Shown here piece by piece: positions 12,201-23,901 of a stretch of DNA of 64,000 nucleotides. The notes below the pieces were generated by a model that saw only the letters and a program-made list of their open reading frames with translations, made no database searches and was not told the origin of the DNA. The stretch spans positions 1,488,001-1,552,000 of the forward strand of contig OZ017749.1 in the NCBI GenBank assembly GCA_963969365.1, in the 5' to 3' direction. The DNA comes from Asterochloris sp. CNOR1. Its lineage: Eukaryota > Chlorophyta > Trebouxiophyceae > Trebouxiales > Trebouxiaceae. The first letter of the stretch is position 1. The number at the start of each line of letters is the position of its first letter. The translations under genes were made by a program, and so were the position numbers.

Positions 12201-15200
12201 CTGATCCCCGTGGCCTGCTAGCTCGATATCTTTGCAGCAGCTCAGATGTTTCACCTTTGTGCGCTGTCTGATGCACCCCATGGCCTGCTATTCGCGCGTT
12301 TTCGTAGCAGCTTCTGATCGTCATTCTTGACCAAACACCAGGTCCATGGAGAATGCATTGCCCGCAAGTGGGCCACAGATGCCTCACCTTGAGTGCTACC
12401 TTGACCTCTGTATACGTGGCCTGCTGTCCAGCCCACCCTTCAGTCCATGCTGCTGGCTCGTCCGTGTCTGATTCTGAGACAGCTTCAGCTGGCACAGCAG
12501 GGACCGCACCCTCTGCGTTGGGCTCCGCCGTGCCAAAGTGCAGGTGCACGCGGGCATGCAGCGCGGCTGAGACCTGCTGGCGCTCCTGCTTGGAGCGCGC
12601 CGCTTTGGAGCTGCTACGCAGCTCGTCCCCAATCATGCTCTACAGGCGAGGCACAGGGGTGGGTCTCGAAAGGCCAGAGCAATGGTGCTGCAGAGAGGCC
12701 CTCAGGTCTGCACGATGTGCACCACTCCCCAGTCGTGCTCTGCAGGCAGGGCATCAGGTTCACAGGGTTGACTGTGCCTATCCTGGGCTTGCTGTGCGGC
12801 TCAGCATGCTCTGCAAGCCGGCAGCCAGCTTGAAGCACCAAGGCTCTCACAGCTCGTCCCCAGTGGTGCTCTGCAGGCAGGGCAGCAAGGCATCCACTGA
12901 GGCTCACCCACTGGTCACTTTCCAAACACCTCACTGCAGATCCAGCACCAGTAGCTGGTGCGGGGTGACAATCAAAGCATGATGCGCAGCGCTACAGCCA
13001 AGTTGCCAATGGTCATCATGGAGCGCTGATCTGCCATGCTGCGCAGCCACAGCTCACTATCTGCAGGCGCATTGAATGAAGGCATGCAGTGTGACTGTAG
13101 TGCTGAATCAGGCAATTCAACGTCACAAAAGAATCAGACGCTGCAGGCACGGCACCTGCACATAGTCCAGCAGCCCAGAGGCCCTGCAGATAGTTGACTC
13201 TGGGTTATCTTGGTGCATGCTTGCATCATACTAGATATGATGAAATGCCCCTCAGGCCCAGCAGGCGCACAACCCCGGGACAGGAGGTCATGACAAGGCG
13301 CCGGTCTTTTAGAGGGAATCTGGCAGCGGGGCATGCTGCAGAAGCCTTTCAAGCCTTGCAATCCCGCAGGCACACACGCCCCTGGGGCAGGGGTCGTGCC
13401 ACCTCATTGCACAAGCAGAAGGATTGCACCTGCACAGCCTCTATCAGGCCCTCAGGCCCCGCAGGCGCACTGTCTTCCAGCTTGATGACGCCCAGCTCCT
13501 GCGCCCAGGCGTCCAGGCTCTGGCAGATCTTGGAGATGGCTTCGCTCCCCACGCGCACACCCTGCACAGCCAGCAGTGTCGAGTCCATGTAATTGGGTGC
13601 TCAGGCCTGTGGAAGCAGGTAACAATCAATGCTGCTCCTGCCTTGTCCTCAAGGACTGTCTGTCAGCTGGGGTGCTTGGAATGGGCCTCCAGAGACAGCA
13701 GCAGTGCATGGGCTGCTCGAATTGCATGACCTGCTCTTTCACAAGGCGCAAAAGCCAGGATGCTGCAATCTCACAGCCACTACAGGCCTGCTGTGCCATC
13801 ATCAAAAACCCACAACCTCTCCACTGGCACAGGTGCCACCAACTGATGTGCTGGCTTCTCTGCTCCTAAACCTCACATGACAACCCTGCTCTGTTGGTAA
13901 AGCGTCTCCATTGATCCATTATCCACCAGTGCTCGGAGCAGCAAATGCCACAGAGCCAAGCACTAGCATTCAGCGCCCCTGAATCCCCGCAGACCCCACG
14001 TCCAGGACCCGCTCCTGTGCGTCAGGCAGTCGCAGCCCCTCTCAACCACGACATGCCTGCACCATCCCATGCATGTACAATACCATGACGGCACCCCCAC
14101 AGCGAGGAGCTCACATCAGACGTTTCCCTCTCAGCTGCTGAGTTGGCTCCTGGCTCGACAGCTCACCTCAAGGACCTGCTCCTCCGTCAGGAAGTCACAG
14201 TAGCCCTCAATCATGAGCACAACTGAATCTGTGCCCGCCACAATCAGGTCCATCTGGCTGTCCTCCAGCTCCTCTGTGGTGGGGTTGACCAGATACTCCC
14301 CATCATGGGTGAGGCCCACCCTCACGCCAGCCACAGGGCGGCTCAATGGGATGTCTGCAGACCAGGTGGGGTACCCACTTAGCACGGATTGGCCTCACAA
14401 CAGCCACAGGGTGGCGCAGGAGACTGGTGGGGGTTGCAAGAGTAGCTGAGAGTTGTCTGGCGTGCACCCCCCCATGCCAGCCACAAGACGGCTCTGCAGA
14501 CAAGTAAGATTGGCTCAGTGTTCCCCAGAGTGGTTGAATGTGACACCCACACCTCATATCATGCCCAGCGCTACTTATGGGAATGGAAAGAGCTGGTATA
14601 GAGCACTCGCTTGAAAGAGCTGGTCGCTTCAGCACAGTGTGGTGCAAATTGCAGGCCCTCACGGTCGCCTGTGATGCTCTGCTGTGTCCAGGTGCTGAGC
14701 AGCCACATGGGTGGAGATGTGGCTGCTCATGGACGGCTCCTGGAGGCTTGACATGAATGGTCAAAAGTCCCACAAGACAGTGCACATAGCAAGCGAGTGG
14801 CAACTACTGCAGCAGGTCCTCAGCAGTTGACAGTTCTGGATTCTATTCAGCACAGGCTGGCTTACCTTGATACAGCAGCAGGCTGCCTGGGAGGCTGGCG
14901 CTCACCTGAGAGGGCGAGCGCTGCCCCAGCTGCAGTGATGGCCAGCGGCTCGGGGGGATGATCGGGGTCAAAGCTGAGCACCCAGGTGAGAACTTGGGTT
15001 TCTTGTGCCCAGCCCTTCCTGCAGGGCACAAACCAGCACGCTCAGCTGCTGTGATCAGCATGTTGACAGCTACCCTGTTCTGCAGGCATGCATTACAGCG
15101 CATCAGCTGCTGCAGCCAGGGTTTTGTGAGACACTTGCACCAGGGCACTCAGCTGCTGCAGAGAGAATGCTGTCTGCCCATTCTTTATGCAGGCACGCGC

Positions 15201-16876
15201 CGCAGCGCAGCAGCTGCTGCAGCGAAGCAAGAGTCTGGTAATGCCCATGCGTGTCGATGCACTGACACGCAGTGCTCATGAAGGACCTCAGCTGTGATGG
15301 AATTGGTGGCTGCCAGGCATGACCTCCACAGCCACACTGGGGAGTCAGAGCGCAAGCAAATGTGGCTGATGGCCTGCCTGAAGGCGCCTCAGCTGGGGGA
15401 CTGAGCAGCCCCGCCACGATGCACACTGGCTGCTGGCAGCCATAGCCAAATGCTCCATGACACATCAACAGCTGCTGCCAGGTGAAACCAATGCAGTGCT
15501 AGAAGGGAGATGCACATGGCCTTGCAGAGCAGATGCATGATGTACCACATGCTGCAAGGCAACTTGTGATGCTTAGGGCAGGCACGGGACAGGTTGCCTG
15601 CCTGAACATAGGTCTCAGGGGCCGGTCTGTCAGTCTGGCTATCAAGACCTCGTGGTCTTTGGGGCGCCCATCCCGCTTGAAGAAGCCACCACTGTGGCAA
15701 AGGGGCAATGCAGGAGTTTGTCAGGCCACAGAGCAGCAGCATGTGAGAGGTGCCGTGTGCCATCACAGCAGCACAGGGGGCATCACAGGGATGCCACAGG
15801 GCAAAGGCAAGTGTCCTCCACACAGCCCACATGCAAGCCCGTGTGAGTAGAGATGCTTCGTGCAGCTGACAGAGTGAAGGCCCTGGTACTCAGCATCATC
15901 AAAGACACGCTCCCAGTATACTACAGCACTGGCTAAGCTGATAAGTATGTTCACAGAGAAACACAGAGCAGTGCAGACGCAGACAGCAGTCTGCCTGCAC
16001 GACACAAGACCATGCTCGTCGGCTCCTGCATGGCATGTGTGACCCACCTGGTCCTGCCTGCAGCACTGAAGCGCTCGCTGTAGGTTATGGTGAGGGGCGT
16101 GAAGCTGCCGTCTGTGGTCTTCCCAGCATTGCAGCAGGCTGTTGTGTACAGCACCTGCAGGTAGCAAGGAGCTCTGAGCAGATGGGACAACAGATCTCTG
16201 GCCTCACGCTCACGAGGTGATACCCCCAATGAAAGTGGTCCAAGGACCAGAGGGTGGTGTTGCAGGCCAGACTCCAGGGCTGATGGGGTCTCAGCAATGC
16301 TGGTGCCTGCTGTTGGGGACCGGAGAGTGATCCCAAATTTGCTGATATATTTCTGAGCTTTATAGAGCAGCCATTGTGCCCATGAGGTGTCCAGCTCAGG
16401 ATCCATTAGTGCCCGGCTCAGCATTGAAAGCTCTTCTGAAGCAAGGCTGCGTTCCACTCACTGTGTTCCCGCTTTTGACCATGACAGCCCCATTAGCCTG
16501 CCGGCCAATCTCTCCCGTCTCCAATGTGAGCTGCAGTAGTACCAAGCACGGTTGAGCGGCATGAGGAGGGCGCACAGGCTTGTTGTGGACAGGCAGAAGA
16601 ATGTGTAACATGTCTCACCAACTTGTCCCCAACATCGATAGTGAGGCTGTGGCCTTGATCAGGTGCAGCACTGGCTGCAGCTCGCAGCCTGTGGCGCCTG
16701 TGGCTTCTTACATGGCGCCTGCTGTGTGGTCTCAACAGGGGGCATGGTGCTTGATGGGATTTCTGCAGCCGGCTGGCCATCCACTGGCTCTGAGGGATAC
16801 TGTTCGAGCTGGAACGGCATGCTGGCCACACACCCCACTCGTGCAGTTGGTCCACGTGAGCTGAACATGTTCGCAT
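6241..16876 (-). CDS. PNP: Polyribonucleotide nucleotidyltransferase (PNPase), organelle-targeted
   Basis: Phosphorolytic 3'-5' exoribonuclease and RNA-tailing enzyme of chloroplast or mitochondrion. Eighteen in-phase exons give 926 aa: 16876-16619, 16530-16462, 16154-16048, 15691-15602, 15018-14906, 14354-14167, 13561-13430, 12639-12388, 11892-11718, 11191-11107, 10802-10742, 10507-10402, 9937-9765, 9048-8815, 7679-7561, 7297-7185, 7073-6992, 6664-6241. The start is ATG 16876, followed by an Arg-rich, acid-poor transit-like leader. Domains in order: RNase PH 1 ([21 protein letters not shown]), a helical linker with an acidic insert (exon 12639-12388), RNase PH 2 ([55 protein letters not shown], which carries the active-site Asp residues), KH ([14 protein letters not shown]), S1 ([21 protein letters not shown], then KLSRKALL) and a second S1 ([19 protein letters not shown]). 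Length fits plant chloroplast PNPase. Two introns have GC donors (15601 and 10401). Confidence 0.95.
8015..8690 (-). repeat. Decayed copies of the PNPase KH-exon donor edge
   Basis: The real exon ends at 8815 with a [11 protein letters not shown]-coding edge and a GTGAGC donor. Downstream in the intron lie copies near 8690-8640 (GFEQATAAP in frame), 8600-8548 (ends AGGTGGTGAGC like the real junction), 8440-8390 (GFEQAAEAS) and a weak one near 8045-8015. All have diverged and none continues the KH domain. Confidence 0.7.
12725..12890 (-). repeat. Two decoy copies of a PNPase acceptor edge
   Basis: The real acceptor at 12639 reads TGTAG followed by AGCATGATTGGGGACGAGCT. Copies upstream in the intron start near 12739 (TGCAG, AGCACGACTGGGGA) and 12870 (TGCAG, AGCACCACTGGGGACGAGCT, then an in-frame stop). 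The spacings are about 100 and 131 bp. Confidence 0.75.
13134..13290 (-). repeat. Decoy copies of the exon edge coding APAGPEG in PNPase
   Basis: Bases 13451-13470 of the exon that ends at 13430 are repeated almost perfectly at 13251-13270, exactly 200 bp downstream in transcript sense (APAGPEGL against APAGPEGH). A weaker third copy lies near 13170. Confidence 0.65.
14395..14520 (-). repeat. Two decoy copies of the [10 protein letters not shown] acceptor edge in PNPase
   Basis: The real exon starts at 14354 and encodes [14 protein letters not shown]. Copies in the upstream intron begin near 14399 (RHPVAVV) and 14478 (EPSCGWHGG, with its own CTGCAG acceptor). The spacings are about 70-80 bp. 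Confidence 0.65.
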
Positions 16877-17593
16877 GACAGGTAATCAAAACTGATGTCC
16901 TTCTGCCTAACGCCAACCTGTCTGCCAGCAGCAGATAGCGGCAGCGGAGTCAAAGTGAGCATGCAGATAGGTCAGACATTCGGAGGGATCGGAGGGATGT
17001 GAACATCTGTACTCCCTTGCACGCAACATGCATCACTGGGAGCGGTCTGTGTTTGGAGGAGACGCTGACGCGGTGGCCAAGTGCGCAAAATGCCTCACGA
17101 CGGCTGGCGGTCTTGCTTCTTGGCAACCTCCTTTGCATCCCTTCTGCTTGACTAGCACTGCTCAACGACCCGTCTAAGCAAAAGTTGGCCGCCTGCTAAG
17201 CAAGTGACAGCTGTCCAAAACATGCCAATAAGAGGGGGGTTCATCATTGAGCAGTCACATATGTGACCTGAGGACCAGCAATTCAGGCTGTCCCTTGATG
17301 TGACTGCAGGGCTCACGTTACCTACAAAGGCTTCTGGTGGAGCAATGGTCGACCATTTTTCGTCACAGGCGCTGAAGGTACGCAGTGTGCCTGCTCTGTG
17401 TGGGTCACGTGACCCTGAAACTAAGACTGCCTGTGAAACATTCAAAATTACTGACCCAATGCCTTAGCCTCACATCATACATTGATGGTTTGCGCATGCT
17501 GTCACTCAATTGTAAGGGCTCTCCTGCAGGGCAGACTAAAACATTGTGAGGTTCTTCGTCAGGCCCAGCCAGCTCCCCTTAGCCTGCCTGCCA
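16877..17593. promoter_or_regulatory. Divergent intergenic region, PNPase / membrane protein
   Basis: These 717 bp separate the PNPase ATG (minus) from the provisional ATG of the membrane-protein gene (plus). The region should hold both promoters and 5' UTRs. I see no TATA box, RNA gene or convincing ORF. Confidence 0.5.
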
Positions 17594-19713
17594 ATGCAAC
17601 ATCCACCAGCACCCTCTGCAGGCACCGACCAGTACGGGAAGCCGTTCTACTGGTCTGCCCGACGCCACAGATTTGAGCGCCACCTCAAGCACCACATTCA
17701 GGCGCAAGGCAGCAAGGTTGCCCAGGCCCACTTCCACTGGTGGAAATGGCTGCGCTTCTGGCAGTTCTGCAACAACCCCGATGCCGCCCTTGCCTACTGG
17801 AGTTCCTGGGCCTTCATTTTAGGTGGCATCGTATTTGCCATCTCAGGGCTCTCTGGCGGCATTGACTCGGTGAGTTGATCAAGGGTATCAATGTTTGCAC
17901 CGTCTGGACCATTCTACATGTTTCGCTTTTCCGGCAGCTTAGGAGAGGTGGCACAGTGTCAGGGACTCCTTGGCTGCGCTGTCTGCATGTGCAGCGGCAA
18001 CCTGGGGTGCAGATGGGAGCCATCTTGTGCCTGCAGCTTGGCACACACTGATCTGGTTGGCCTGGCTCAAGCCAGTCAATGATTCATTCCATCATGCAGT
18101 CAGTCCTTTCAGAGGTACTTGTGATGGACTGCTGCAGGTTGACGCCACTGCTACAAACGGCAGATGGAGCTCATACTCCTGGCTGGTCTGCTACACCTCC
18201 ATCGCAGGTGAGGTCCAGCTGTAAGGCACAGCTGGCGTGTCTGGCTGTGCTGGGCTATCAGACGGAGACAGGCTCACTACTAGTGCAGGCAGACCACGTG
18301 CAGTCCCACAGCCTTCACTCGGCGTCATGTGCTATCACACCCTGCTGCGCACCCTGGCATTGGCTTGAGTGGCACGTGCAGGCACTGACCTCTTCTTCTT
18401 ACCTGGCGTGCTTATGGTTCTGATTCAGACAGGTGAGCATCTACTGGGCAGGTGCCCTGCTATCTGCAACATCATTGTCAGTCACACACGCAGCCTGTTG
18501 TGAGCTGTGACCAGCACACTTTGGCAGATCGCACTCAATGAGCAGATGTCTCTGAAGGGAACTCACACTATCAGTCGAACTTGGAGGAGTGGCAGGCAAA
18601 TGGCGGCAAGGGGCCAAAGCCACGCTACAACTGGTTCCTGCCGCTTGATGTGAGCCAATGTGATGCAGCGTGCTGAAGTATCGAGCATGCACTGCTTTCT
18701 GCTGCATGAGCAGCCTGCAGAAGGTGGGCAGCCCCACCGCAGGCCTGTCACGCAACATGCACTCGTGTGCGCCAGGCTGGCTGTCCTGTGCTACCCTGCA
18801 CTTTCTTACATTCAAAGCTGTCAAGACATTGCAACCCCTTCTGTTCACCAGGATGCGCGGGCATGTCCTGGTCTGCAGGTTCACAACCTCATGTCAGTGG
18901 GCTCTTGGATAATGCTGTCAGGAAAGCTGTGCTTCAGCACAGCCTTTACGGCGTTTGGCATCTCCACCTCAGTGCCCATGAGCATCCCGCTGCAGCGCTG
19001 GCTCATCTGGGTGCCTGGGACCTATGGCAGCATGTGCTTTGCTCTCTTTGGCGCCTTCCAGGTGAACTTCTGGCCATCATTGGACCATGGTCTATGTGCT
19101 TTGTGCACGTGATAAGTCCCATCTTGTTTCTAGCATATCGTAGTTGGTTGTGGGGTTGTGTGGCAAGGTGGTCCTTTTGATGGCATGCAGAAGCCTTTGC
19201 CACTCTAGCTGACATGGCCCCTGGCCTGCCTGCAGTGCTGGGAGGCTAGCCACAGCCTCTACAAAGCCATCATGCCCTTGTTCCCAGAGACGAGAGGTGT
19301 CTTGGGTTGCTGGGCTGGCAGCACTGGCTTCTGGGGAGGCATCTGGTTTACCTTCGGTTCTGCAGGCTTTCTGGGTTAGTCGTCTCACCAGACTCATGCA
19401 TCTCAGCCACATGGTGCCGCCTGAACCTTCAAGCGGGGCGCTTTGCCTGGATTGTTGCAGTCAGAATTGCTGCTGACAACCTCAGGTGAAACCCCGCCCT
19501 TCAGGCACACAGGGCGTCGGCAAGATTCCCAGCTACCCAACAACAGCACTTTACAATGTTGTGGGGTAAGGCTGACATGTCTTGGCTGTGAGATGTTGCC
19601 TGGCACTTCTCCTGCACCACAATGCTGGCTGCAGGTTCTTTCTGGGATCTATCTTTTTTATCTTGAACGGTTGGCTAAGCCTGCTTGAAGTCAGCAACCC
19701 AGGCATTGCCTGA
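17594..19713 (+). CDS. Multi-pass membrane protein, possibly YrhK-like
   Basis: Function unknown. Exons: 17594-17869 (polar His/Arg-rich start, then a helix in AYWSSWAFILGGIVFAISG), a tentative pair 18138-18212 and 18433-18480, 18575-18649 (SNLEEWQANGGKGPKPRYNW), 18879-19061 (helices around SVGSWIMLSGK and WVPGTYGSMCFALFGAF), 19236-19374, 19505-19565 and 19635-19713 (FFLGSIFFILNGWLSLLEV, then TGA). From 18575 onward all phases agree. The tentative pair keeps phase only with a weak GTCCAG donor, so the middle is uncertain; the full model would be 311 aa. Repeated membrane helices with Trp and a GS..F...G pattern recall YrhK-domain proteins of algae, but that is a resemblance and not proof. No transit peptide is obvious. 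The start ATG at 17594 is provisional. Confidence 0.65.
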
Positions 19714-20108
19714 GGTCTGCTGACGGGCCCCAGGTCTGTGCCAGAATGTGTGTTGAACAACCTCTGCCACCTGAGGTCTGCAGCTCGAAAATTTGTCGGC
19801 TTGTTGAATTCATGGCGACCTGGTGCCAACAATGAGCCGCACCAATGCTATCCCACAGACCCCCCACCTAATGAACTCATCCATGCTTCGTTTCCCGCTC
19901 TGGTGCTGTCCACCTCTCTGCCAAACCCTCTGTGGGCTATATATATATACTTGTCAGCGGCCGCGCTGAAATACTGGCTCCAGCCCTTTTGGCCCTTGCT
20001 TGAAGTACATGGAACTGCTCAAAATGATAATTTGCTCAAAGGAGGTGGGGGGTCCGTGCTCATAGGAACGGCAATGCACATCTCAGTAGGCAGACTTGTG
20101 TGTTTCTT
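19714..20108. other. Convergent intergenic spacer
   Basis: These 395 bp lie between the stop codons of the membrane-protein gene and LHCA and should hold both 3' UTRs. They include a short TATATATATA tract near 19940. I see no gene here. Confidence 0.6.
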
Positions 20109-22591
20109 TCACTGCGTTGACCCTGAGGTCTCCTTCTGCTCCTTCTCCGCATATTTGGTAACCTCCTCCAAGATGGGCCACAGGCTGAGGAAGACTGCTG
20201 CCACCGTGAACTCAGCACCCACACTTGAGGTGTAAACTGCATAAGCAGACATTGAGGTCAGGCACTCCCAGCTTGAAGGTAAGGTGCAGGCAGGTGCAGG
20301 CCACAGTGAGCACAGGAATGTGACATGTGCAGGGGACAGGCTCCTGTCGGGGTTGGGCAGCTTTGCTTGAAAGTTGGGCAAGCCCATGCACATTGAAAAA
20401 GCAGACTCACTGTTGTTGTGGGCAGGGTCGGCCAGGTGGAATTTCAAACTCTCGATTGGGCCCATGCCCTGGACAGCAGCCTGGGAGCAGAAGCCGATGA
20501 AGGCAATCTGCAGAGGGGACCCACAGGCTACATTCAGAACAACTGGCAGGCTGTGTCTGTGAGGCCTGCCAAGACGCTCAGCACGGCCCCGTCACAGCCT
20601 ACTAATGGATTCACTGCAGGCCTTCCCAGAACTGGAGTGCATGCAGCCTCAGGTGCACCTCTGCAGCCGCAGGCCATATGCTGCACACAGTTGTGCGGCT
20701 TGTGCCAGCAGGGATTGTGAGCACAGTGAGCACTCGCGGGCGGCTCACCATGGCCAGGCGGCCATTCTTGACCTCCTTCTCCTGGGTGTCAGTGCTCCTC
20801 ATGCCCTGCACCAAGGTGGAGTGCATTGGTGACCACTGTCGGCAGACTGCACAGAAGCAAGTCACCACTAGTACCAGGGCACCAAGTGTGTGCATGTAGC
20901 ACGATGCAGCCCTGCGGTGCTGCTCTGCTGAGCTCAAGTGCATGAGCCTGAGAACAATGAAATCAGGCATCCAAGCGCCGAATGGCTGCAATCGGCTGGT
21001 GGCAGTGCGCAGCATGCTGGCAGACCTCTGTTGCGCCCCACAGCAAGACAAGCATACAAGCGTGCTGCGCATTGATGTGAACAGCGACTGCAGTAGACAT
21101 GCTCACCATGGGGTCAAAAGGAGCAGAGCCCAGCAGACCTGCAGCAGAGGTGCAAGCCTGAGTCAGAGCCAGTCAATCAAGCCCTGCAGAGCAATCCACT
21201 TGTGTGACAGCCTCAGGCAGAGTGAGCAGTACAACACCGGAGCACATCAGCTATAATCACTCGTCTGTGTGTCTGCCTGCTGACATGCAGGGAGCAGGCG
21301 CAAAGGCTTGACATAGAGCCTGGGCAGGAGTAAGAAGCGATGCAGGGCATGGTGCACCCCAGGCCACGCACCTCCCTCGCCCTTCCTCAGCCAGTTGCGG
21401 TAGCGTGCACCCTCCAAGAAGGCAAAGATGGCGATGGAGACGGGGAGCCCAACTTGGAGGGGCAGGGGGTACCGCGCCTGCACCACACAGCAGGCGAGCA
21501 CTTGAGACAAGCCTTGAAGAGTCAGGCAGATTTGAAAGGGCGGATGAAGCTGCCAGCCTACCCAGCCCTGGGGTGTGCTCCGTCCAGAGCACTGCAATGC
21601 TGGCCTTGTGATAATCTGTCCATCTTTGTGGCAAGCACTCTGTGCAAGTTTTGGGGTGGGGACCACCTCCCCAGACAAGAATGTAGACCAGATTTGTGCC
21701 TCAAAAGCCTGACTGTTCCAAGGCCTGGCACACCTGCAGGGGCTGCGTCCACCATGGCTGTCCAACGCCAATCAGCTCTGTGAAAAGGATGCCAGCCACG
21801 GCAGCCATGGCCCACCTGCACCACAGCACAGCCAGCAGTCCAGGCAGGGGCCTCTATGGCATCGACTCCAGGGAAGCATGGCAGCCATACTGCAGCACAA
21901 CGCTGTGGCAGCCTTCATGGCCGCCGTGCCCCACAAATGCCGGCAGTGCAGGCAGTCTGCCAGCTGCCATAGATGCACGCCTGCTGCAGCCATTGCAAGT
22001 GCAGGCTTCTGGACTGCAGCAATGCAGCCATCAAACACGGGAGGTCTCACCGTCCATTGGTCAGCTCAGCCTCTCTGAACCAGGAGTACCTCTCCTTACT
22101 GGCACCCAACCTGCAGCGGCAGGAGATTGTGAGAACGCCAGGGATTCTGCCCAATGTGCAGGCAGGGTGCTAAGGTGAGAGCAGTGTCCTCACCTCAGGG
22201 GGTCAAAGCCATAGTCTCCAGGCTCTGAGCCATCCAGGTGGCCGGCGGGCTGCAGCAGGGCAGCACAGAAGTGTTGACATTGCGACGGAAGTGGCATGGG
22301 CACAAGCAAGGCACACTGTGCAGCTCCAGCCCACCTCTGCACCAGGATACCTGCAGGCACGTGGTCCTGTGAAGCCTCCAGCTCATCAGAGTCTGATGGG
22401 CTACTTGCTGAAGATCAGATTTGATTTGCAAATAACGGTCCAGGTGAAGCATCCCCTCACCACTTGGGACGGTCTGGCCTGGCTGCACAGACGACACCAA
22501 CCCTGTGCTCCAGGCGCTGCTGGTGGCATGGGCGCAGAGCCCGGGGCAGCTGCTGCCCCGCAAGGTTGGACTGCAGAAGAGCGGTATTCAT
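20109..22591 (-). CDS. LHCA: Chlorophyll a/b-binding protein, photosystem I (LHCA) type
   Basis: Thylakoid antenna protein that binds chlorophylls and carotenoids. Ten exons, all in phase, give 254 aa: 22591-22461, 22350-22335 (a 16-nt microexon), 22249-22194, 22110-22051, 21815-21734, 21477-21372, 21138-21107, 20805-20749, 20507-20411, 20236-20109. The start ATG opens a transit peptide (MNTALLQSNLAGQQ, basic). The mature part has the LHC pattern: WYPGAE, LDGSEPGDYGFDPL, helix 1 with FREAELTNGRWAM (Glu/Asn/Arg chlorophyll ligands), a second helix VSIAIFAFLEG, helix 3 with KEVKNGRLAM, and GPIESLKFHLADPAHNN before the C-terminus. LHCI is favoured by WYPGAE and the C-terminal IYTSSVG, but I cannot name the LHCA number. 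The gene is divergent from ABA4. Confidence 0.95.
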
Positions 22592-22773
22592 GGTGAAGCC
22601 TCACGATCAAGTCTGGTGCGTAGGCTGCTGCAGATGCGGAGATGGCACCCAGGATTTGACCTACCACCGTGTTTAGGTTTTTGTGGCTCCAGAAACATGC
22701 ATGCTGTGCAACCCACAATGACGGCACTTAAACGGACAAGTCCGTGTGTGGGAAGACCAGGCAAGTTATTGTG
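22592..22773. promoter_or_regulatory. 182-bp bidirectional promoter, LHCA / ABA4
   Basis: Only 182 bp separate the two divergent ATGs, so promoters and 5' UTRs must overlap or be very short. At 22732-22745 is an inverted repeat, ACGGAC-AA-GTCCGT, a candidate regulatory site. A CATGCATG palindrome lies near 22696. Binding is inferred from symmetry only. Confidence 0.6.
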
Positions 22774-23732
22774 ATGCAGCAGAGCTGGATTTGCCAGCAG
22801 CACAGGGTCTGCTGCCTCCCAGCAAGGCAGAAGACTCTTCTGCGCCAGCACCAGAGATCATGGCACCCACACTCAAGACCTGAGTGGCAGGCGAGAAGGA
22901 GATGTGAGTCTTGGATAAGCTCCACAAGCTGTTGGCGTGTGGCAGGCTCACCAGAACAGACCTTCCCTGCTCCAGGTCGATCTGCAGCAGCACATGCTAG
23001 CTCTGCTTTCACACCCAACAATGTCTTCAGTCTTGTCACGATTGCCATCATGCCGCTGTATACGCTGATGGTGGGCTTTCCCAGGTGCCAGCTGGTAAGC
23101 ACTCAAAGGATTTCAGATCTGGCGAGCTCTCATTGGTTAGGTGGGTCTATCTTTTGCCACAGCTCATTGAGACAATCTACATGCAGACGCAGCAGCTTCT
23201 CATTCCCCGAACCATCTTCCTGGCAGGCGGCGCCCTCTACCTTGCCCTCCTGGCAGCTTGGGCCCCCTGGGGCATCTTGACCGACATATTTTTGGCATTC
23301 CAGAGCAGCTCTGGCTTCCCTGAGGCATGCAGTGTTGCGTAGGCATGCTTGTTGCCACCCGAGCGGCCAGACACCAAGTGCCTCCATGTTCTGTACAGGT
23401 GTCCAGGATCGCCTCGCTGTTTGCTAGGGCTGATGTGACAGCCCTCTCCTGGCTGCACCTGGCACTAATGGATGCCTTTGCAGCCCGGTGAGTGCCGCAA
23501 CTGCAATGACACTGTGCAAACACAGCAATTTGTGCGCTTCTACAACAGAGCACATCACAGGAGCCTGCCATGTTGCAGGGAGGTCTTCCTGGATGGTCTT
23601 CGGCATGATGTCTTCACCTCCCATTCTGTGCTCCTGTGTTTTATGTTTGGGCCCACTGGTCTGCTCAGCCACTGGCTCACCAAATGCATCACACAAGCCT
23701 TGAGAGGCAGTAGACTCGCAGCTCAAGTCTGA
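22774..23732 (+). CDS. ABA4: ABA4 neoxanthin-synthesis membrane protein
   Basis: Chloroplast membrane protein (DUF4281 family) needed to convert violaxanthin to neoxanthin, an antenna xanthophyll and ABA precursor in plants. Four exons in phase, 241 aa: 22774-23094, 23163-23324, 23399-23487, 23579-23732. The N-terminus from ATG 22774 is rich in Gln, Arg and Ser and poor in acids, so it is a likely transit peptide. The membrane part follows Arabidopsis ABA4 in order: NNVFSLVTIAIMPLYTLMV, LAGGALYLALLAAWAP, SWLHLALMDAFAAR, then FLDGLRHDVFTSHSVLL and FGPTGLLSHWLTKCIT. Intron 2 appears to use a GC donor (GAG|GCATGC at 23325), because only that choice keeps phase. The gene is divergent from LHCA with a 182-bp spacer. 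Confidence 0.9.
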
Positions 23733-23901
23733 AGATTGGCCCTTGCACTAAAGCCCTTACACCGAGTCGTCTTGCCATGCATGTTTCAACTTTGACCAGC
23801 GAGTTCTGTTGCCGACAGGCTCGAGGCTTTCCTTCAGCTAGGGGCAAGCAATGCTGCGATCCGTCAGCCCCTTCAGCAACCGTTGACCATCGTTTCTGGC
23901 C

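Noticed and set aside
6241-16876. Recent bacterial transfer of PNPase
   Set aside because: Eighteen exons with spliceosomal introns, a transit-like leader and length like plant chloroplast PNPase point to an old organelle-derived nuclear gene.
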